Source of the DNA: Caulobacter ginsengisoli
GTDB lineage: Bacteria; Pseudomonadota; Alphaproteobacteria; Caulobacterales; Caulobacteraceae
DNA length: 64,000 nucleotides
Direction: 5' to 3'
Assembly: GCF_030814835.1 (NCBI RefSeq)
Contig: NZ_JAUSVS010000013.1
Span: 1-64,000 of the forward strand
Below, piece after piece: positions 39,967-48,396 of this stretch (its first letter is position 1; every line of letters starts with the position of its first letter). The notes beneath the pieces are model-generated. The model ran no database searches, had not been told where the DNA came from, and saw nothing but the letters and a program-made list of their open reading frames with translations. Both the position numbers and the translations under genes were made by a program.

Positions 39967-41117
39967 TTCAGGCCCCGCGCGGCGGCGGCGGCTTCGAAGA
40001 ACCCGCGCAGGGCCGACAGCATCACCGGCTCGTCGAGCAGGAAGGCGTCATGGCCCTTGTCGCTCTCGATTTCCATGAAGCTGGCCCGCGCTCCGGCCGC
40101 ATTCAGCGCCCGGACGATGTCGCGGCTCTCCGGGGTCGGATACAGCCAGTCGGAGGTGAAGGACAGCACGCAGAAGCGCACGTCCCGCGCCTTGCGGAAG
40201 GCCTCGGCCAGCACCCCGCCATGCGGGGCGGCCATGTCGAAATAGTCCATGGCCCGGGTGATGTAGAGGTAGCTGTTAGCGTCGAAGCGGTCGACGAAAC
40301 TGGCGCCCTGGTAGCGCAGGTAGCTCTCGACCTGGAAGTCGGCGTCGAAACCCCAGCTGAGCCCGTCGCGCCGCAGTTCGCGGCCGAACTTGCGCTGCAG
40401 GGCGCCTTCGGAGAGGTAGGTGATGTGGGCGGCCATCCGCGCCACGGCCAGGCCCTTGTCGGGCCGCACCCCGGCCCTGACATAGTCGCCGCCGCGCCAG
40501 TCGGGGTCGGCCATGATCGCCTGGCGGCCGACCTCGTGGAAGGCGATGTTCTGGGCCGAGTGCCGGGCCGCCGAGGCGACGCAGACCGCCGCGAACAGCC
40601 GCTCGGGATAGTCGGCCGCCCATTGCAGCACCTGCATGCCGCCCATCGAGCCGCCGACGACGGCGAACAGGGTTTCGATGCCCATGGCCTCGACCAGCAT
40701 GGCCTGGGCCCGCACCATGTCGGCGATGGTGATCACCGGGAAGCTGAGGCCGTAGGGCTGGCCGGTGGCCGGGTTGATCGAGGCGGGACCGGTCGAGCCC
40801 ATGCAGCCGCCGATGACATTGGCGCAGAGGATGAAATGCCGATCCGGATCCAGCGGCTTGCCCGGACCGACCAGCAGGCTCCACCAGCCGGGCTTGCCGC
40901 TGACCGGATGGGTTCCGGCCACATGCTGGTCCAGGGTCAGGGCGTGGCAGATCAGGACGGCGTTGGAGCGGTCGGCGTTCAGCGTCCCGAAGCTGCGCCA
41001 GGCGATCTCCAGTCCCGCAATCTCACCGCCGGAGTCCAGACGCAGCGGCGCGGAAGCGGGGAACCGCCAGGTCCCGCTGTCCTCGACCATCGCTATGTGC
41101 GCGCCATCCTCGGCCAT
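39963..41117 (-). CDS. metX: Homoserine O-acetyltransferase
   Basis: A 384-residue alpha/beta-hydrolase enzyme for O-acetyl-L-homoserine in methionine synthesis. AVVGGSMGGMQVLQWAADYPERL holds the nucleophile elbow Ser, SFTSDWLYPTPESRDI the catalytic Asp and ESDKGHDAFLLDE the catalytic His. GSTGPASINPATGQPYG is MetX-typical. The first ATG at 41117 is adopted; a second Met nine codons in (MVEDSG) is also possible. The candidate promoter predicts transcription starting at about the first ATG. Confidence 0.93.
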   Translation of the reverse strand: MAEDGAHIAMVEDSGTWRFPASAPLRLDSGGEIAGLEIAWRSFGTLNADRSNAVLICHALTLDQHVAGTHPVSGKPGWWSLLVGPGKPLDPDRHFILCANVIGGCMGSTGPASINPATGQPYGLSFPVITIADMVRAQAMLVEAMGIETLFAVVGGSMGGMQVLQWAADYPERLFAAVCVASAARHSAQNIAFHEVGRQAIMADPDWRGGDYVRAGVRPDKGLAVARMAAHITYLSEGALQRKFGRELRRDGLSWGFDADFQVESYLRYQGASFVDRFDANSYLYITRAMDYFDMAAPHGGVLAEAFRKARDVRFCVLSFTSDWLYPTPESRDIVRALNAAGARASFMEIESDKGHDAFLLDEPVMLSALRGFFEAAAAARGLK

Positions 41118-41123
41118 GGCGCC

Positions 41124-41152
41124 TTAGGACCGTCCGGGCGGCGCCCTGTCAA
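41124..41152 (-). promoter_or_regulatory. metX promoter with predicted leaderless start
   Basis: On the minus strand TTGACA (41152-41147) is separated by exactly 17 bases from TCCTAA (41129-41124). The expected transcription start falls on or one base before the metX ATG at 41117, so no room is left for a ribosome-binding site. There is also no SAM-riboswitch-like sequence between the promoter and the start. Confidence 0.45.
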
Positions 41153-41224
41153 CCGCCCCCCGCAAACTGCACGGCGCCAACATCCGCTTTCGGCGCGGGG
41201 CCGGGGCGGGTAAGAGACCGGCCC

Positions 41225-41728
41225 ATGCAGCGCCTCATCCTCATGCGACACGGCAAGGCCGAACGGTCCGCGCCTGGCGGCGACGCCGCCCGGGCCCTCA
41301 CCGAGCGGGGCCGTTCCGACGCGGCGCTGATGGCGGCGCTGCTGGTCAAGGAAGACCTGATTCCGGACCTGGCCCTGGTCTCGCCGGCCTTACGCACCCG
41401 CCAGACCTGGGAAGCCGCCGCCCCGGCCTTCCCCAAGGCGCGGGCCGAGGTGCTGGACGCCCTCTATCACGCCCCGGCCGCCACCATCTTCGCCGTGGCC
41501 GAGGCCTCCGGGGCCGACACGGTGATGGCCGTGGGCCACAATCCCGGCCTGCACAGCCTGATGGTCGCCCTGCTGCGCGAGGGCGGCTGTGGCCAGGCCC
41601 TGATCGGCCGGGCCGAATCGGGTTTCCCGACCGCCAGCGTCGCGGCCTTCACCTTCGATGCGGCCGGCCGGCCCAGCTATGACGGCCTGTTCCTGGCCAA
41701 GGACCATGGCGGCGGGGGCGGGGAATGA
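41225..41728 (+). CDS. Histidine phosphatase SixA-like
   Basis: A 167-residue phosphohistidine phosphatase of the RHG branch. LILMRHGKAERSAPGGD is the catalytic RHG motif, LVSPALRTRQTWEAA the second arginine and AVGHNPGLHSLMVALL the second histidine. SixA removes phosphate from histidine phosphotransfer domains. Whether this one targets phosphorelays or metabolites is not known. ATG at 41225 follows 107 bases of the metX control region; the stop overlaps the next gene's ATG. Confidence 0.9.
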   Translation: MQRLILMRHGKAERSAPGGDAARALTERGRSDAALMAALLVKEDLIPDLALVSPALRTRQTWEAAAPAFPKARAEVLDALYHAPAATIFAVAEASGADTVMAVGHNPGLHSLMVALLREGGCGQALIGRAESGFPTASVAAFTFDAAGRPSYDGLFLAKDHGGGGGE

Positions 41729-42060
41729 GCCTGATCTACAAGATTCTCCCGGCCGCGGAGTGGCGGGCCGCCAAGGCTGCAGGGGTGTTCGAGGGTTCGG
41801 CGGTCGACCACGCCGACGGGTTCATCCACTTCTCGACCGCCGGCCAGGCGCAGGAGACGGCGCGGCGCTATTTCGCTGGCCAGGCGGACCTCATGCTGCT
41901 GGCCGTCCGCACCGAGGGGCTGGGCGAGGCGCTGAAATGGGAGCCTTCGCGCGGTGGGGATCTCTTCCCGCACCTGTATGCGCCGCTGCCGGCGTCGGCG
42001 GTGGTCGACGCGCGGGTGCTGGAGCTGGACGCCGAAGGTGTGCCGGTGCTGGGGCTGTGA
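41725..42060 (+). CDS. DUF952 family protein
   Basis: A 111-residue protein of the DUF952 family: MSLIYKILPAAEWRAAKAAGVFEGSAVDHADGFIHFSTAGQAQETARRYFAG and later LKWEPSRGGDLFPHLYAPLP. The DGFIHFSTAGQ motif and the conserved HLY segment define the family, which has been proposed to bind ADP-ribose or tRNA-related ligands but remains uncharacterised. It overlaps sixA upstream and pyrD downstream by four bases each, so the three are translationally coupled. Confidence 0.9.
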   Translation: MSLIYKILPAAEWRAAKAAGVFEGSAVDHADGFIHFSTAGQAQETARRYFAGQADLMLLAVRTEGLGEALKWEPSRGGDLFPHLYAPLPASAVVDARVLELDAEGVPVLGL

Positions 42061-43100
42061 CCCTCCACGATACCCTCGCCCGCGGCCTCCACGCCTTCGA
42101 CGCCGAGACCGCCCATGGCCTCACCATCACCGGCCTGAAGCTGGGCCTCGGCCCCCGCGCCAAGGACCCCGAAGACCCCATCCTGACCATCGAGGTCGGC
42201 GGCCTGACCCTGACCAACCCCATTGGCCTCGCCGCCGGCTTCGACAAGAACGCCGAGGTCCCGGACGCCATGCTGGCCGCCGGCTTCGGGTTCGTGGAAT
42301 GCGGCACGGTCACCCCGCTGCGCCAGGGCGGCAATCCCAAGCCCCGGCTGTTCCGGCTCTCCGAGGACCGGGCGGTGATCAACCGCATGGGCTTCAACAA
42401 TCGCGGCCTGGGCCCCTTCGCCCAGCGGCTGGCGCGACGGAAACGGCGGGGGCTGGTCGGGGCCAATATCGGGGCCAACAAGGATTCGACCGACCGGGTC
42501 GGCGACTATGTGGCGGGTCTGACCCGGCTGTGGGGCCTGGCCGACTGGTTCACCGTCAACATCTCCTCGCCCAACACGCCGGGCCTGCGGGCGCTGCAGA
42601 CCCGCGAGGCGCTGCAGGACCTGCTGGGCCGGCTCGCCGAAGCCCGGCGGTCGCTGGCCGGCCACGCCCCGGTCTTCCTGAAGGTGGCCCCCGACCTGGC
42701 CGACGATGAACCGGCGACCATCCTGGAGGTCGCCGCCGCCCATGGCCTGCAGGGAATCATCGTCTCCAACACCACCCTCTCGCGGCCCGACTCGCTGAAA
42801 TCGCCGTTGAAGGATGAGGCCGGCGGCCTGTCCGGCCCGCCGCTGATGACCCTGTCGACCCAGATGCTGGCCCGCTTCCATGAGGCCAACAGCCAGGGCC
42901 TGGCTCTGATCGCCGCCGGCGGGGTGGCCAGCGGGGCCGACGCCTATGCCAAGATTCGCGCCGGGGCCCGGGCCGTGCAGCTCTATTCGGCCATGGTCTA
43001 TGAGGGCCCCAGCCTGCCTGTGCGAATCCGCCGCGATCTGGCCGCGCTTTTGAGGGCTGATGGCTTTGCCACTCTCGGCCAGGCCGTTGGCGCTCAGTGA
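42057..43100 (+). CDS. pyrD: Dihydroorotate dehydrogenase (quinone), class 2
   Basis: A 347-residue FMN enzyme of pyrimidine synthesis, membrane-associated and quinone-linked. NPIGLAAGFDKNAEVPDAML, VECGTVTPLRQGGNPKPRLFRL, INRMGFNNRG, FTVNISSPNTPGLRALQ (catalytic Ser in class 2) and IIVSNTTLSRP are all present. The start is a GTG at 42057 overlapping the DUF952 stop (GTGA); the upstream frame is open but not homologous. Class 2 fits the membrane-anchoring N-terminal helix TLHDTLARGLHAFDAETAH. Confidence 0.95.
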   Translation: MTLHDTLARGLHAFDAETAHGLTITGLKLGLGPRAKDPEDPILTIEVGGLTLTNPIGLAAGFDKNAEVPDAMLAAGFGFVECGTVTPLRQGGNPKPRLFRLSEDRAVINRMGFNNRGLGPFAQRLARRKRRGLVGANIGANKDSTDRVGDYVAGLTRLWGLADWFTVNISSPNTPGLRALQTREALQDLLGRLAEARRSLAGHAPVFLKVAPDLADDEPATILEVAAAHGLQGIIVSNTTLSRPDSLKSPLKDEAGGLSGPPLMTLSTQMLARFHEANSQGLALIAAGGVASGADAYAKIRAGARAVQLYSAMVYEGPSLPVRIRRDLAALLRADGFATLGQAVGAQ

Positions 43101-43170
43101 GGCGCCTCTCAAATTCCCCTGCCACGCGAACGGCCCTCGCGTTGCTCAGCGCGCCGGTGTGAAGTAACCC

Positions 43171-44673
43171 ATGGGCATGGCCGACGACCGGTCGCTGCAG
43201 GAACCGGCAAAGCCGACGATCCGCCGATGGCTCTGGCCCGGCGGCCTGTCGGCGCGCCTGCTGCTGCTCACCGTGCTGTTCGTCATTGTCGGCGCCGCCC
43301 TGGTGCTGCCCCCGGCCCTGGCCGCCTTCGAGGAGCAGGAGCTGCTGGACCGGGTGCGGTCCGCGGAACTGGCCACCCTGGCCACCGCGGCCGCGCCCAA
43401 CCGCAAGGTCACCCGCGAGCTCTCCAACCGCCTCCTGAACGGCGCCGAGGTGGTCTCGGTGGCGGTCAGCAGCGACGGCGCCCGCAGCCTGGTCCTCCAG
43501 GCGCCCCGATCGATGCCCACCCCCTATCTGGTCGACCTGCGCGACCAGGCCCCGGCCTCCTGGCTGGCCGGGCCGTTCCAGACCTTGTTCGGCGGGCCGG
43601 GCCGCATGGTGCGGGTGATCGCCAAGCCGCGTCTGCTGGACAACATCGACTTTATCGAGATCGTCACCCCGGACGCCCCGCTCCGCGCGGCCCTGCTGGA
43701 ATATCTCGGCCGGCTGCTGGCGGTGACCCTGTTCGTCTCGGTCCTGGCCGGGCTGGCGGTCTATTTCTCGCTGAACATCTTCCTGGTCCGGCCGATCCTC
43801 AAGCTGACCCAGGCGATGGAGCGCTTCCGCGCCGACCCCGAGAGCCCGGCCGCCCGTATCGCCCCCTCGGGCCGCCGCGACGAGATCGGCCGGGCCGAGC
43901 GCGAACTGGACCTGATGCAGACCGACCTGATCGCCGCCCTCAACAGCCGGGCTCGGCTGGCCTCGCTGGGCGAGGCGGTGGCCAAGATCAATCACGACCT
44001 GCGCAACATGCTGACCAGCGCCCAGATCGCCTCCGAGCGGCTGGCGGCCATCGGCGATCCGCAGGTGGCCCGGGCCATGCCCCGCCTGGAGCGGGCCCTG
44101 GATCGGGCCATCACCCTCGCCACCGACGTCCTGACCTATGGCAAGACCCAGGAGGCCGCGCCCGAGGCCCGACCCATGGCCCTGGTCCCGGCCCTGACCG
44201 TGGCGGCCGAGGACGCCGGCCTCTCGACCCGGGGGGTGCGGCTGCGCACCGCCATTTCCGAGGAAGCCCAGGTCAACGCCGACCCCGACCAGCTGCACCG
44301 CATCCTGGTCAACCTGTTGCGCAACGCCCGCGAGGCTATCGAGGAGGCGGGACGAACGACCGGCGAGGTCGCGGTCACCCTGGTCCAGCACGACGGCGCC
44401 AGCCTGATCCGGCTGGCCGACGACGGACCGGGCGTGCCGCAGCGGGCCTTGGCGGCCCTCTTCCAGCCCTTCACCGGTTCCGCCCGGCGCGGCGGCACGG
44501 GCCTGGGCCTGGCGATTTCACGCGAACTGGCCCAGGCGCACGGCGGCGATCTGGAACTGGTCAAGACCGGGCCGCAGGGCTCGATCTTCGAACTGCGGCT
44601 GCCGGGGGCGCCGGAAGCCAGCGCGCCCGAGCAGAGGCCGAAACGCGTGCGCAAGAAAACCGCCGAGCTCTAG
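43171..44673 (+). CDS. Orphan sensor histidine kinase
   Basis: A 500-residue membrane kinase. LLLLTVLFVIVGAALVLPPAL is TM1, about 150 residues of periplasmic sensor follow, TM2 is LLAVTLFVSVLAGLAVYFSLNIF, then a HAMP domain (PILKLTQAMERF...DLMQTDL). The DHp H-box is LASLGEAVAKINHDLRNMLTSAQ with the phospho-His, and the ATPase domain has NLLRNAREAIEEAG, LADDGPGVPQ and GGTGLGLAISRELAQAHGGDL. No response regulator is nearby. ATG 43171 (or 43177). Confidence 0.93.
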   Translation: MGMADDRSLQEPAKPTIRRWLWPGGLSARLLLLTVLFVIVGAALVLPPALAAFEEQELLDRVRSAELATLATAAAPNRKVTRELSNRLLNGAEVVSVAVSSDGARSLVLQAPRSMPTPYLVDLRDQAPASWLAGPFQTLFGGPGRMVRVIAKPRLLDNIDFIEIVTPDAPLRAALLEYLGRLLAVTLFVSVLAGLAVYFSLNIFLVRPILKLTQAMERFRADPESPAARIAPSGRRDEIGRAERELDLMQTDLIAALNSRARLASLGEAVAKINHDLRNMLTSAQIASERLAAIGDPQVARAMPRLERALDRAITLATDVLTYGKTQEAAPEARPMALVPALTVAAEDAGLSTRGVRLRTAISEEAQVNADPDQLHRILVNLLRNAREAIEEAGRTTGEVAVTLVQHDGASLIRLADDGPGVPQRALAALFQPFTGSARRGGTGLGLAISRELAQAHGGDLELVKTGPQGSIFELRLPGAPEASAPEQRPKRVRKKTAEL

Positions 44674-44728
44674 GGGGGCAGACTCAATTGAGCTTTAGAC
44701 AATTCAATAACTTAGCATAACTTTTAAT

Positions 44729-44852
44729 CCGCTCATCCCCGCGAAAGCGGGGACCCAGGCGTTTTTCGTAGCGGACTTGCAGTCGCCCGGGCCTGTCGGA
44801 AGCGCCCTCAACAGCAAAAAGCCTGGGTCCCCGCTTTCGCGGGGATGAGCGG
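44729..44852. repeat. Nested palindromic element 4 (124 bp), downstream of ggt
   Basis: Perfect 32-base inverted arms (44729-44760 and 44821-44852), each containing CCCCGC-GAAA-GCGGGG (or its complement) and ACCCAGGC, flanked on the inner side by T5/A5 tracts. The same arms occur at 46619-46743. On the ggt transcript this element could form a long hairpin or act as a terminator. The bases 44674-44728 on its left are A+T-rich with no gene. Confidence 0.92.
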
Positions 44853-44874
44853 TATTGAGTAATGGCTCCAGTTC

Positions 44875-46599
44875 TTAAGGGGCTCGGGCCACGCCCTCGC
44901 GCCGTGGGTCGGCGCCGCCTTCCAGCACGCCGCCCGGCCGCACGACGATCCCGTGCACCCCCGAATTCTCGCTCCTGTTGGGTCCCAGCAGGATGCCCCG
45001 CGCCGCCATGGCCTCGACCATGCCGGGGGCGAACAGGTTGGTGTCGCCGCCGATGGAGCCGCCCCGCGCCACCATGTTGGGCAGGTCGATGGCCTGCTGC
45101 ATGGTGAGCTTCCAGTCGACGAAGCCGACGATGGTCTTCAGATTGTAGGAGATGATCGAGTTGCCGCCGGGGCTGCCCAGGGCGGCGAAGAATTTGCCCT
45201 CCTTGTCGAGCATGATGATCGGGGTCATCGACGAGCGCGGCCGCTTGCCGGGCGCCACCGCGTTGGCGGCCGGCCTGCCGTCCGGATCGGTCGGCGAGAA
45301 GGAGAAGTCGGTCAGCTGGTTGTTGAGGAAAAAGCCGTCGACCATCCGGCCTGAGCCGAACACGCTCTCCACCGTGGTGGTGATCGACACCACATTCCCC
45401 CACTGGTCGACGATGATGTAATGCGAGGTGCCGCCGGGCTCGACGGTCTTGTCGGGGCCACGGACGCCGGCGCCGGGCGGCGAGCCGAAGCTGGGCGGCG
45501 GGCCGGCCGTCTCGCCGATCAGCTTGGCGCGGCTGTCGACATAGGCGGGATCGAGCAGGCCCTTGACCGGCACGCCCGCGCCGATGTCGCCGACATAGCG
45601 GTCGCGGTCGGCGTACATCAGCCGCTCGACCTGGGCGAGTTGGACCCAGGCGACGGGGTCGTTGGGGCCCCGGCTGGCGATGTCGGTGCGCTCCAGCAGC
45701 ATCAGGCCCTGGAGGAGACCGACCCCGCTCGAGGGCGGGTTGTTGGTGCAGACGATATAGACCCGGTACGAGCCGCAGAGGGCCTTGGCCTTGCGCGGCT
45801 TGAAGGCCTTGAGGTCGGCCAGGGTCAGGGTCCCGGGCAGGTCGCCGGCATGGGTGCGGGCGACGATGTCCTGGGCGATGGAGCCTTCCAGGATCGCCTT
45901 GGGGCCCTCGGCGGCGATCTTGCGCACCGTGGCGGCGTAGGCCGGGTTCTTCAGGATATCGCCGGCCTTGTATTTCGCCCCGTCAGGCTTGGTGAAATAG
46001 GCCTTGGCGTCCGGCGTCTGGGCCTGGGGGAAGGGGCTGACGATATACATGGCCAGGCGCGGCGACACGGCAAAGCCCTGATCGGCCAGCCGCTCGGCTT
46101 CGCTAAACAGGCTATTCCAGGGCAGGCGCCCGTGCTCCTTGTGGACCATGGCCAGCATGGCCACCGCGCCGGGGACGCCGGTGGAGCGGCCGCTCAGGAT
46201 CGCCTGGATGACGCCCAGCGGCTTGCCGTCCGGTCCCAGGAACATGTCGGGCGTCGCGCCGGCCGGGGCGGTCTCGCGGCCGTCATAGGCGGTCACTTCG
46301 CCCGTGGCGCCGTCGTAATAGGTCATGAAGGCTCCGCCGCCGAGCCCGGACGACTGCGGCTCGACCAGGCCCAGCACCGCCTGGATCGCCACCGCCGCGT
46401 CGGCCGCCGTGCCGCCCCGGCGCAGAACCTGCAGCCCCGCCTCGACCGCCAGCGGATTGGCGGCGGCGACCATGGCGGGCTTGCCGGGGGCGGCGGCTTC
46501 CGCGGGCCTGGCCTGGAACGGCAGCCGCGCCGCCACACCCTGCGGGATGATCGAGCAGCCGGCGACAGCCAGGGCGGCGAGCAGGGCGATGGGGCGCAT
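44875..46599 (-). CDS. ggt: Gamma-glutamyltransferase, predicted lipoprotein
   Basis: A 574-residue Ntn-hydrolase precursor. The N-terminus MRPIALLAALAVAGCSIIP has a lipobox (VAGC), so it is probably anchored in the envelope. The large-subunit part has SSGLGGGAFMTYYDG, DGRETAPAGATPDMF and NPPSSGVGLLQGLML. Autoproteolysis should occur before Thr in PGGTSHYIIVDQWGNVVS, giving the catalytic small subunit, and GSPGGNSII contains the other active-site residues. It cleaves glutathione and gamma-glutamyl peptides. ATG 46599 with GGAG; tldD lies upstream on the same strand. Confidence 0.94.
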   Translation of the reverse strand: MRPIALLAALAVAGCSIIPQGVAARLPFQARPAEAAAPGKPAMVAAANPLAVEAGLQVLRRGGTAADAAVAIQAVLGLVEPQSSGLGGGAFMTYYDGATGEVTAYDGRETAPAGATPDMFLGPDGKPLGVIQAILSGRSTGVPGAVAMLAMVHKEHGRLPWNSLFSEAERLADQGFAVSPRLAMYIVSPFPQAQTPDAKAYFTKPDGAKYKAGDILKNPAYAATVRKIAAEGPKAILEGSIAQDIVARTHAGDLPGTLTLADLKAFKPRKAKALCGSYRVYIVCTNNPPSSGVGLLQGLMLLERTDIASRGPNDPVAWVQLAQVERLMYADRDRYVGDIGAGVPVKGLLDPAYVDSRAKLIGETAGPPPSFGSPPGAGVRGPDKTVEPGGTSHYIIVDQWGNVVSITTTVESVFGSGRMVDGFFLNNQLTDFSFSPTDPDGRPAANAVAPGKRPRSSMTPIIMLDKEGKFFAALGSPGGNSIISYNLKTIVGFVDWKLTMQQAIDLPNMVARGGSIGGDTNLFAPGMVEAMAARGILLGPNRSENSGVHGIVVRPGGVLEGGADPRREGVARAP

Positions 46600-46618
46600 G
46601 GGGACTCCGCTTTTACTT

Positions 46619-46743
46619 CCGCTCATCCCCGCGAAAGCGGGGACCCAGGCTTTTTCAACGTCGCAACACAGGCGGGGTCAATTCTCCGCCGCGCCAGCAG
46701 GCACAAAAAACGCCTGGGTCCCCGCTTTCGCGGGGATGAGCGG
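46619..46743. repeat. Nested palindromic element 5 (125 bp), upstream of ggt
   Basis: Perfect 32-base inverted arms (46619-46650 and 46712-46743) identical to those of the element at 44729-44852. An extra base next to the T/A tracts (T5 directly after the left arm, A6 then C before the right arm) shows that this copy is in the opposite orientation to the other. It lies between the tldD stop and the ggt start codon. Confidence 0.92.
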
Positions 46744-46750
46744 AAAATAA

Positions 46751-48178
46751 TTACAGGCTGGTTCCGCCCACGGTCAGTCCGGTGATCTTCAGCGAAGGCT
46801 GGGCGACGCCCACCGGCACGCCCTGGCCGGCCTTGCCGCAGACGCCGATGCCGGGGTCCATGGCGAAGTCGTTGCCGATCATGGTCACCCGGGTCAGGGC
46901 CGAGGGGCCGTCCCCGATCAGGGTGGCGCCCTTGACCGGGCGGGTGATCTTGCCGTCCTCGATCAGGTAGGCCTCGGTGCACTGGAAGACGAACTTGCCG
47001 TTGGTGATGTCGACCTGGCCGCCGCCCAGATGACCGCAATAGAGGCCGCGCTTGGTGGAAGCGATCATCTCCGCCGGATCGGCCGAGCCGCCCATCATCC
47101 CGGTGTTGGTCATGCGGGGCATGGGCATGTGGGCGTAGGACTCGCGGCGGGCGTTGCCGGTGGGGGTCAGGCCCATCAGCCGGGCGCTCATCCGGTCATG
47201 CATGTAGCCGACCAGGATGCCGTCCTCGATCAGGATGGTCCGCTCGGTGGGCGTGCCCTCGTCATCGACGGTCAGAGAGCCGCGCCGGCCCGGGATGGTC
47301 CCGTCGTCGAAGACGGTGACCCCGGGGGCGGCCACCCGCTCGCCGATGCGCCCGGAGAAGGCCGACAGGCCCTTGCGGTTGAAGTCGCCTTCCAGGCCGT
47401 GGCCGACCGCCTCGTGCAGCAGGACGCCGTTCCAGCCCGGACCCAGCACCACGTCCATCTCGCCGGCCGGACAGTCGGTGGCGTCGAGATTGACCAGGGC
47501 CTGGCGCAAGGCCTCGTCGACCTGGCCCTGCCAGGACTCCGGCGTCACCCAGGCGTCGAAGCTGGCCCGGCCGCCGGCCCCGGACGTGCCGGTCTCGCGC
47601 CGGCCGTCGCGCTCGACGGTGACCTGGACATTGACCCGCACCAGTGGGCGCACGTCGCGGACCAACCGGCCGTCGGCCCGCAGGATCTCGACCGTCCGCC
47701 GCTCGCCATGCATCGAGCTCATCACCTGCACGACGCGTGGGTCACGCTGGCGGGCGAAGGCGTCGATCTCCTGCAGCAGGGCGACCTTGTCGGAAAAGCC
47801 GGGGCGGGCGACCGGGTCGTCCTCGCCATAGAGCCTGGTGTTGGTGGCCCTGGGCCCCTCGGCCTGTTCGCCGCTATAGCCGCGCTTGGCCAGGCTGGCC
47901 GCGTCGGCGGCTCTGCGGATCGCCGCCGCCGAGATCTCGCTGGCATGGGCGTAGCCGGCGGTTTCGCCCGCCACCACCCGCAGGCCAAACCCCTCGCCCG
48001 AATCGTAGGAGGCGTTTTTCAGCCGTCCGTCGTCGAAGACGAAAGACTCGCTCTCGGACTTTTCCAGGAACAGCTCGCCGTCATCGGCGCCGGCCAGGGC
48101 CTGGTTCAGAATCGACTGGGCCTCGGTGGGATCGACACCGGCGGAGTCCAGCAGGGAAGGGGAAAAGGGCGCGTTCAT
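46751..48178 (-). CDS. tldD: Metalloprotease TldD
   Basis: A 475-residue subunit of the TldD/TldE peptidase. GWNGVLLHEAVGHGLEGDFNRKG holds the HExxxH zinc site, with a Cys ligand expected in the C-terminal GVCGKAGQGVPVG segment. The N-terminal half carries ESESFVFDDGRLKNASYDSGEGFGLRVV, typical of TldD. The complex degrades unfolded peptides and matures some peptide products; the partner tldE/pmbA is not in this window. ATG 48178; ggt lies downstream on the same strand with element 5 between them. Confidence 0.96.
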   Translation of the reverse strand: MNAPFSPSLLDSAGVDPTEAQSILNQALAGADDGELFLEKSESESFVFDDGRLKNASYDSGEGFGLRVVAGETAGYAHASEISAAAIRRAADAASLAKRGYSGEQAEGPRATNTRLYGEDDPVARPGFSDKVALLQEIDAFARQRDPRVVQVMSSMHGERRTVEILRADGRLVRDVRPLVRVNVQVTVERDGRRETGTSGAGGRASFDAWVTPESWQGQVDEALRQALVNLDATDCPAGEMDVVLGPGWNGVLLHEAVGHGLEGDFNRKGLSAFSGRIGERVAAPGVTVFDDGTIPGRRGSLTVDDEGTPTERTILIEDGILVGYMHDRMSARLMGLTPTGNARRESYAHMPMPRMTNTGMMGGSADPAEMIASTKRGLYCGHLGGGQVDITNGKFVFQCTEAYLIEDGKITRPVKGATLIGDGPSALTRVTMIGNDFAMDPGIGVCGKAGQGVPVGVAQPSLKITGLTVGGTSL

Positions 48179-48396
48179 CCCTCCGAGATAGGCGCTCGGA
48201 CCGCTTTCGTCGAGGCGCGGGCGCGCCTTGTCGCGGGGTCAGGGCCCAGATCACCCGTTCTGGTCCGTCTAGCGGGTTGGCAATCCGGAAACGAGCGCGT
48301 ATGGACCCCCTTGAAGACGGCAGGGTCGGGCGAAGGGGGCGCGCGTTGAATCGCGTGCGCATTCCGCAGCGCAGCGGCCATTTGGACGTGAGGCTC

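Noticed and set aside
41118..41224. SAM-II or other methionine riboswitch before metX
   Set aside because: No SAM-II pseudoknot signature is seen, and the best promoter places transcription start at the metX ATG, leaving no leader.
44729..46743. CRISPR array from the repeated 32-base arms
   Set aside because: The four arms are inverted pairs in two places 1.8 kb apart, with no regularly spaced direct repeats, spacers or cas genes.
48179..48396. Upstream extension of cytochrome oxidase subunit II to position 47644
   Set aside because: The frame is open for 250 extra codons, but that part is an Arg/Pro-rich shadow of tldD; the signal peptide and first membrane helix begin at 48397-48418.
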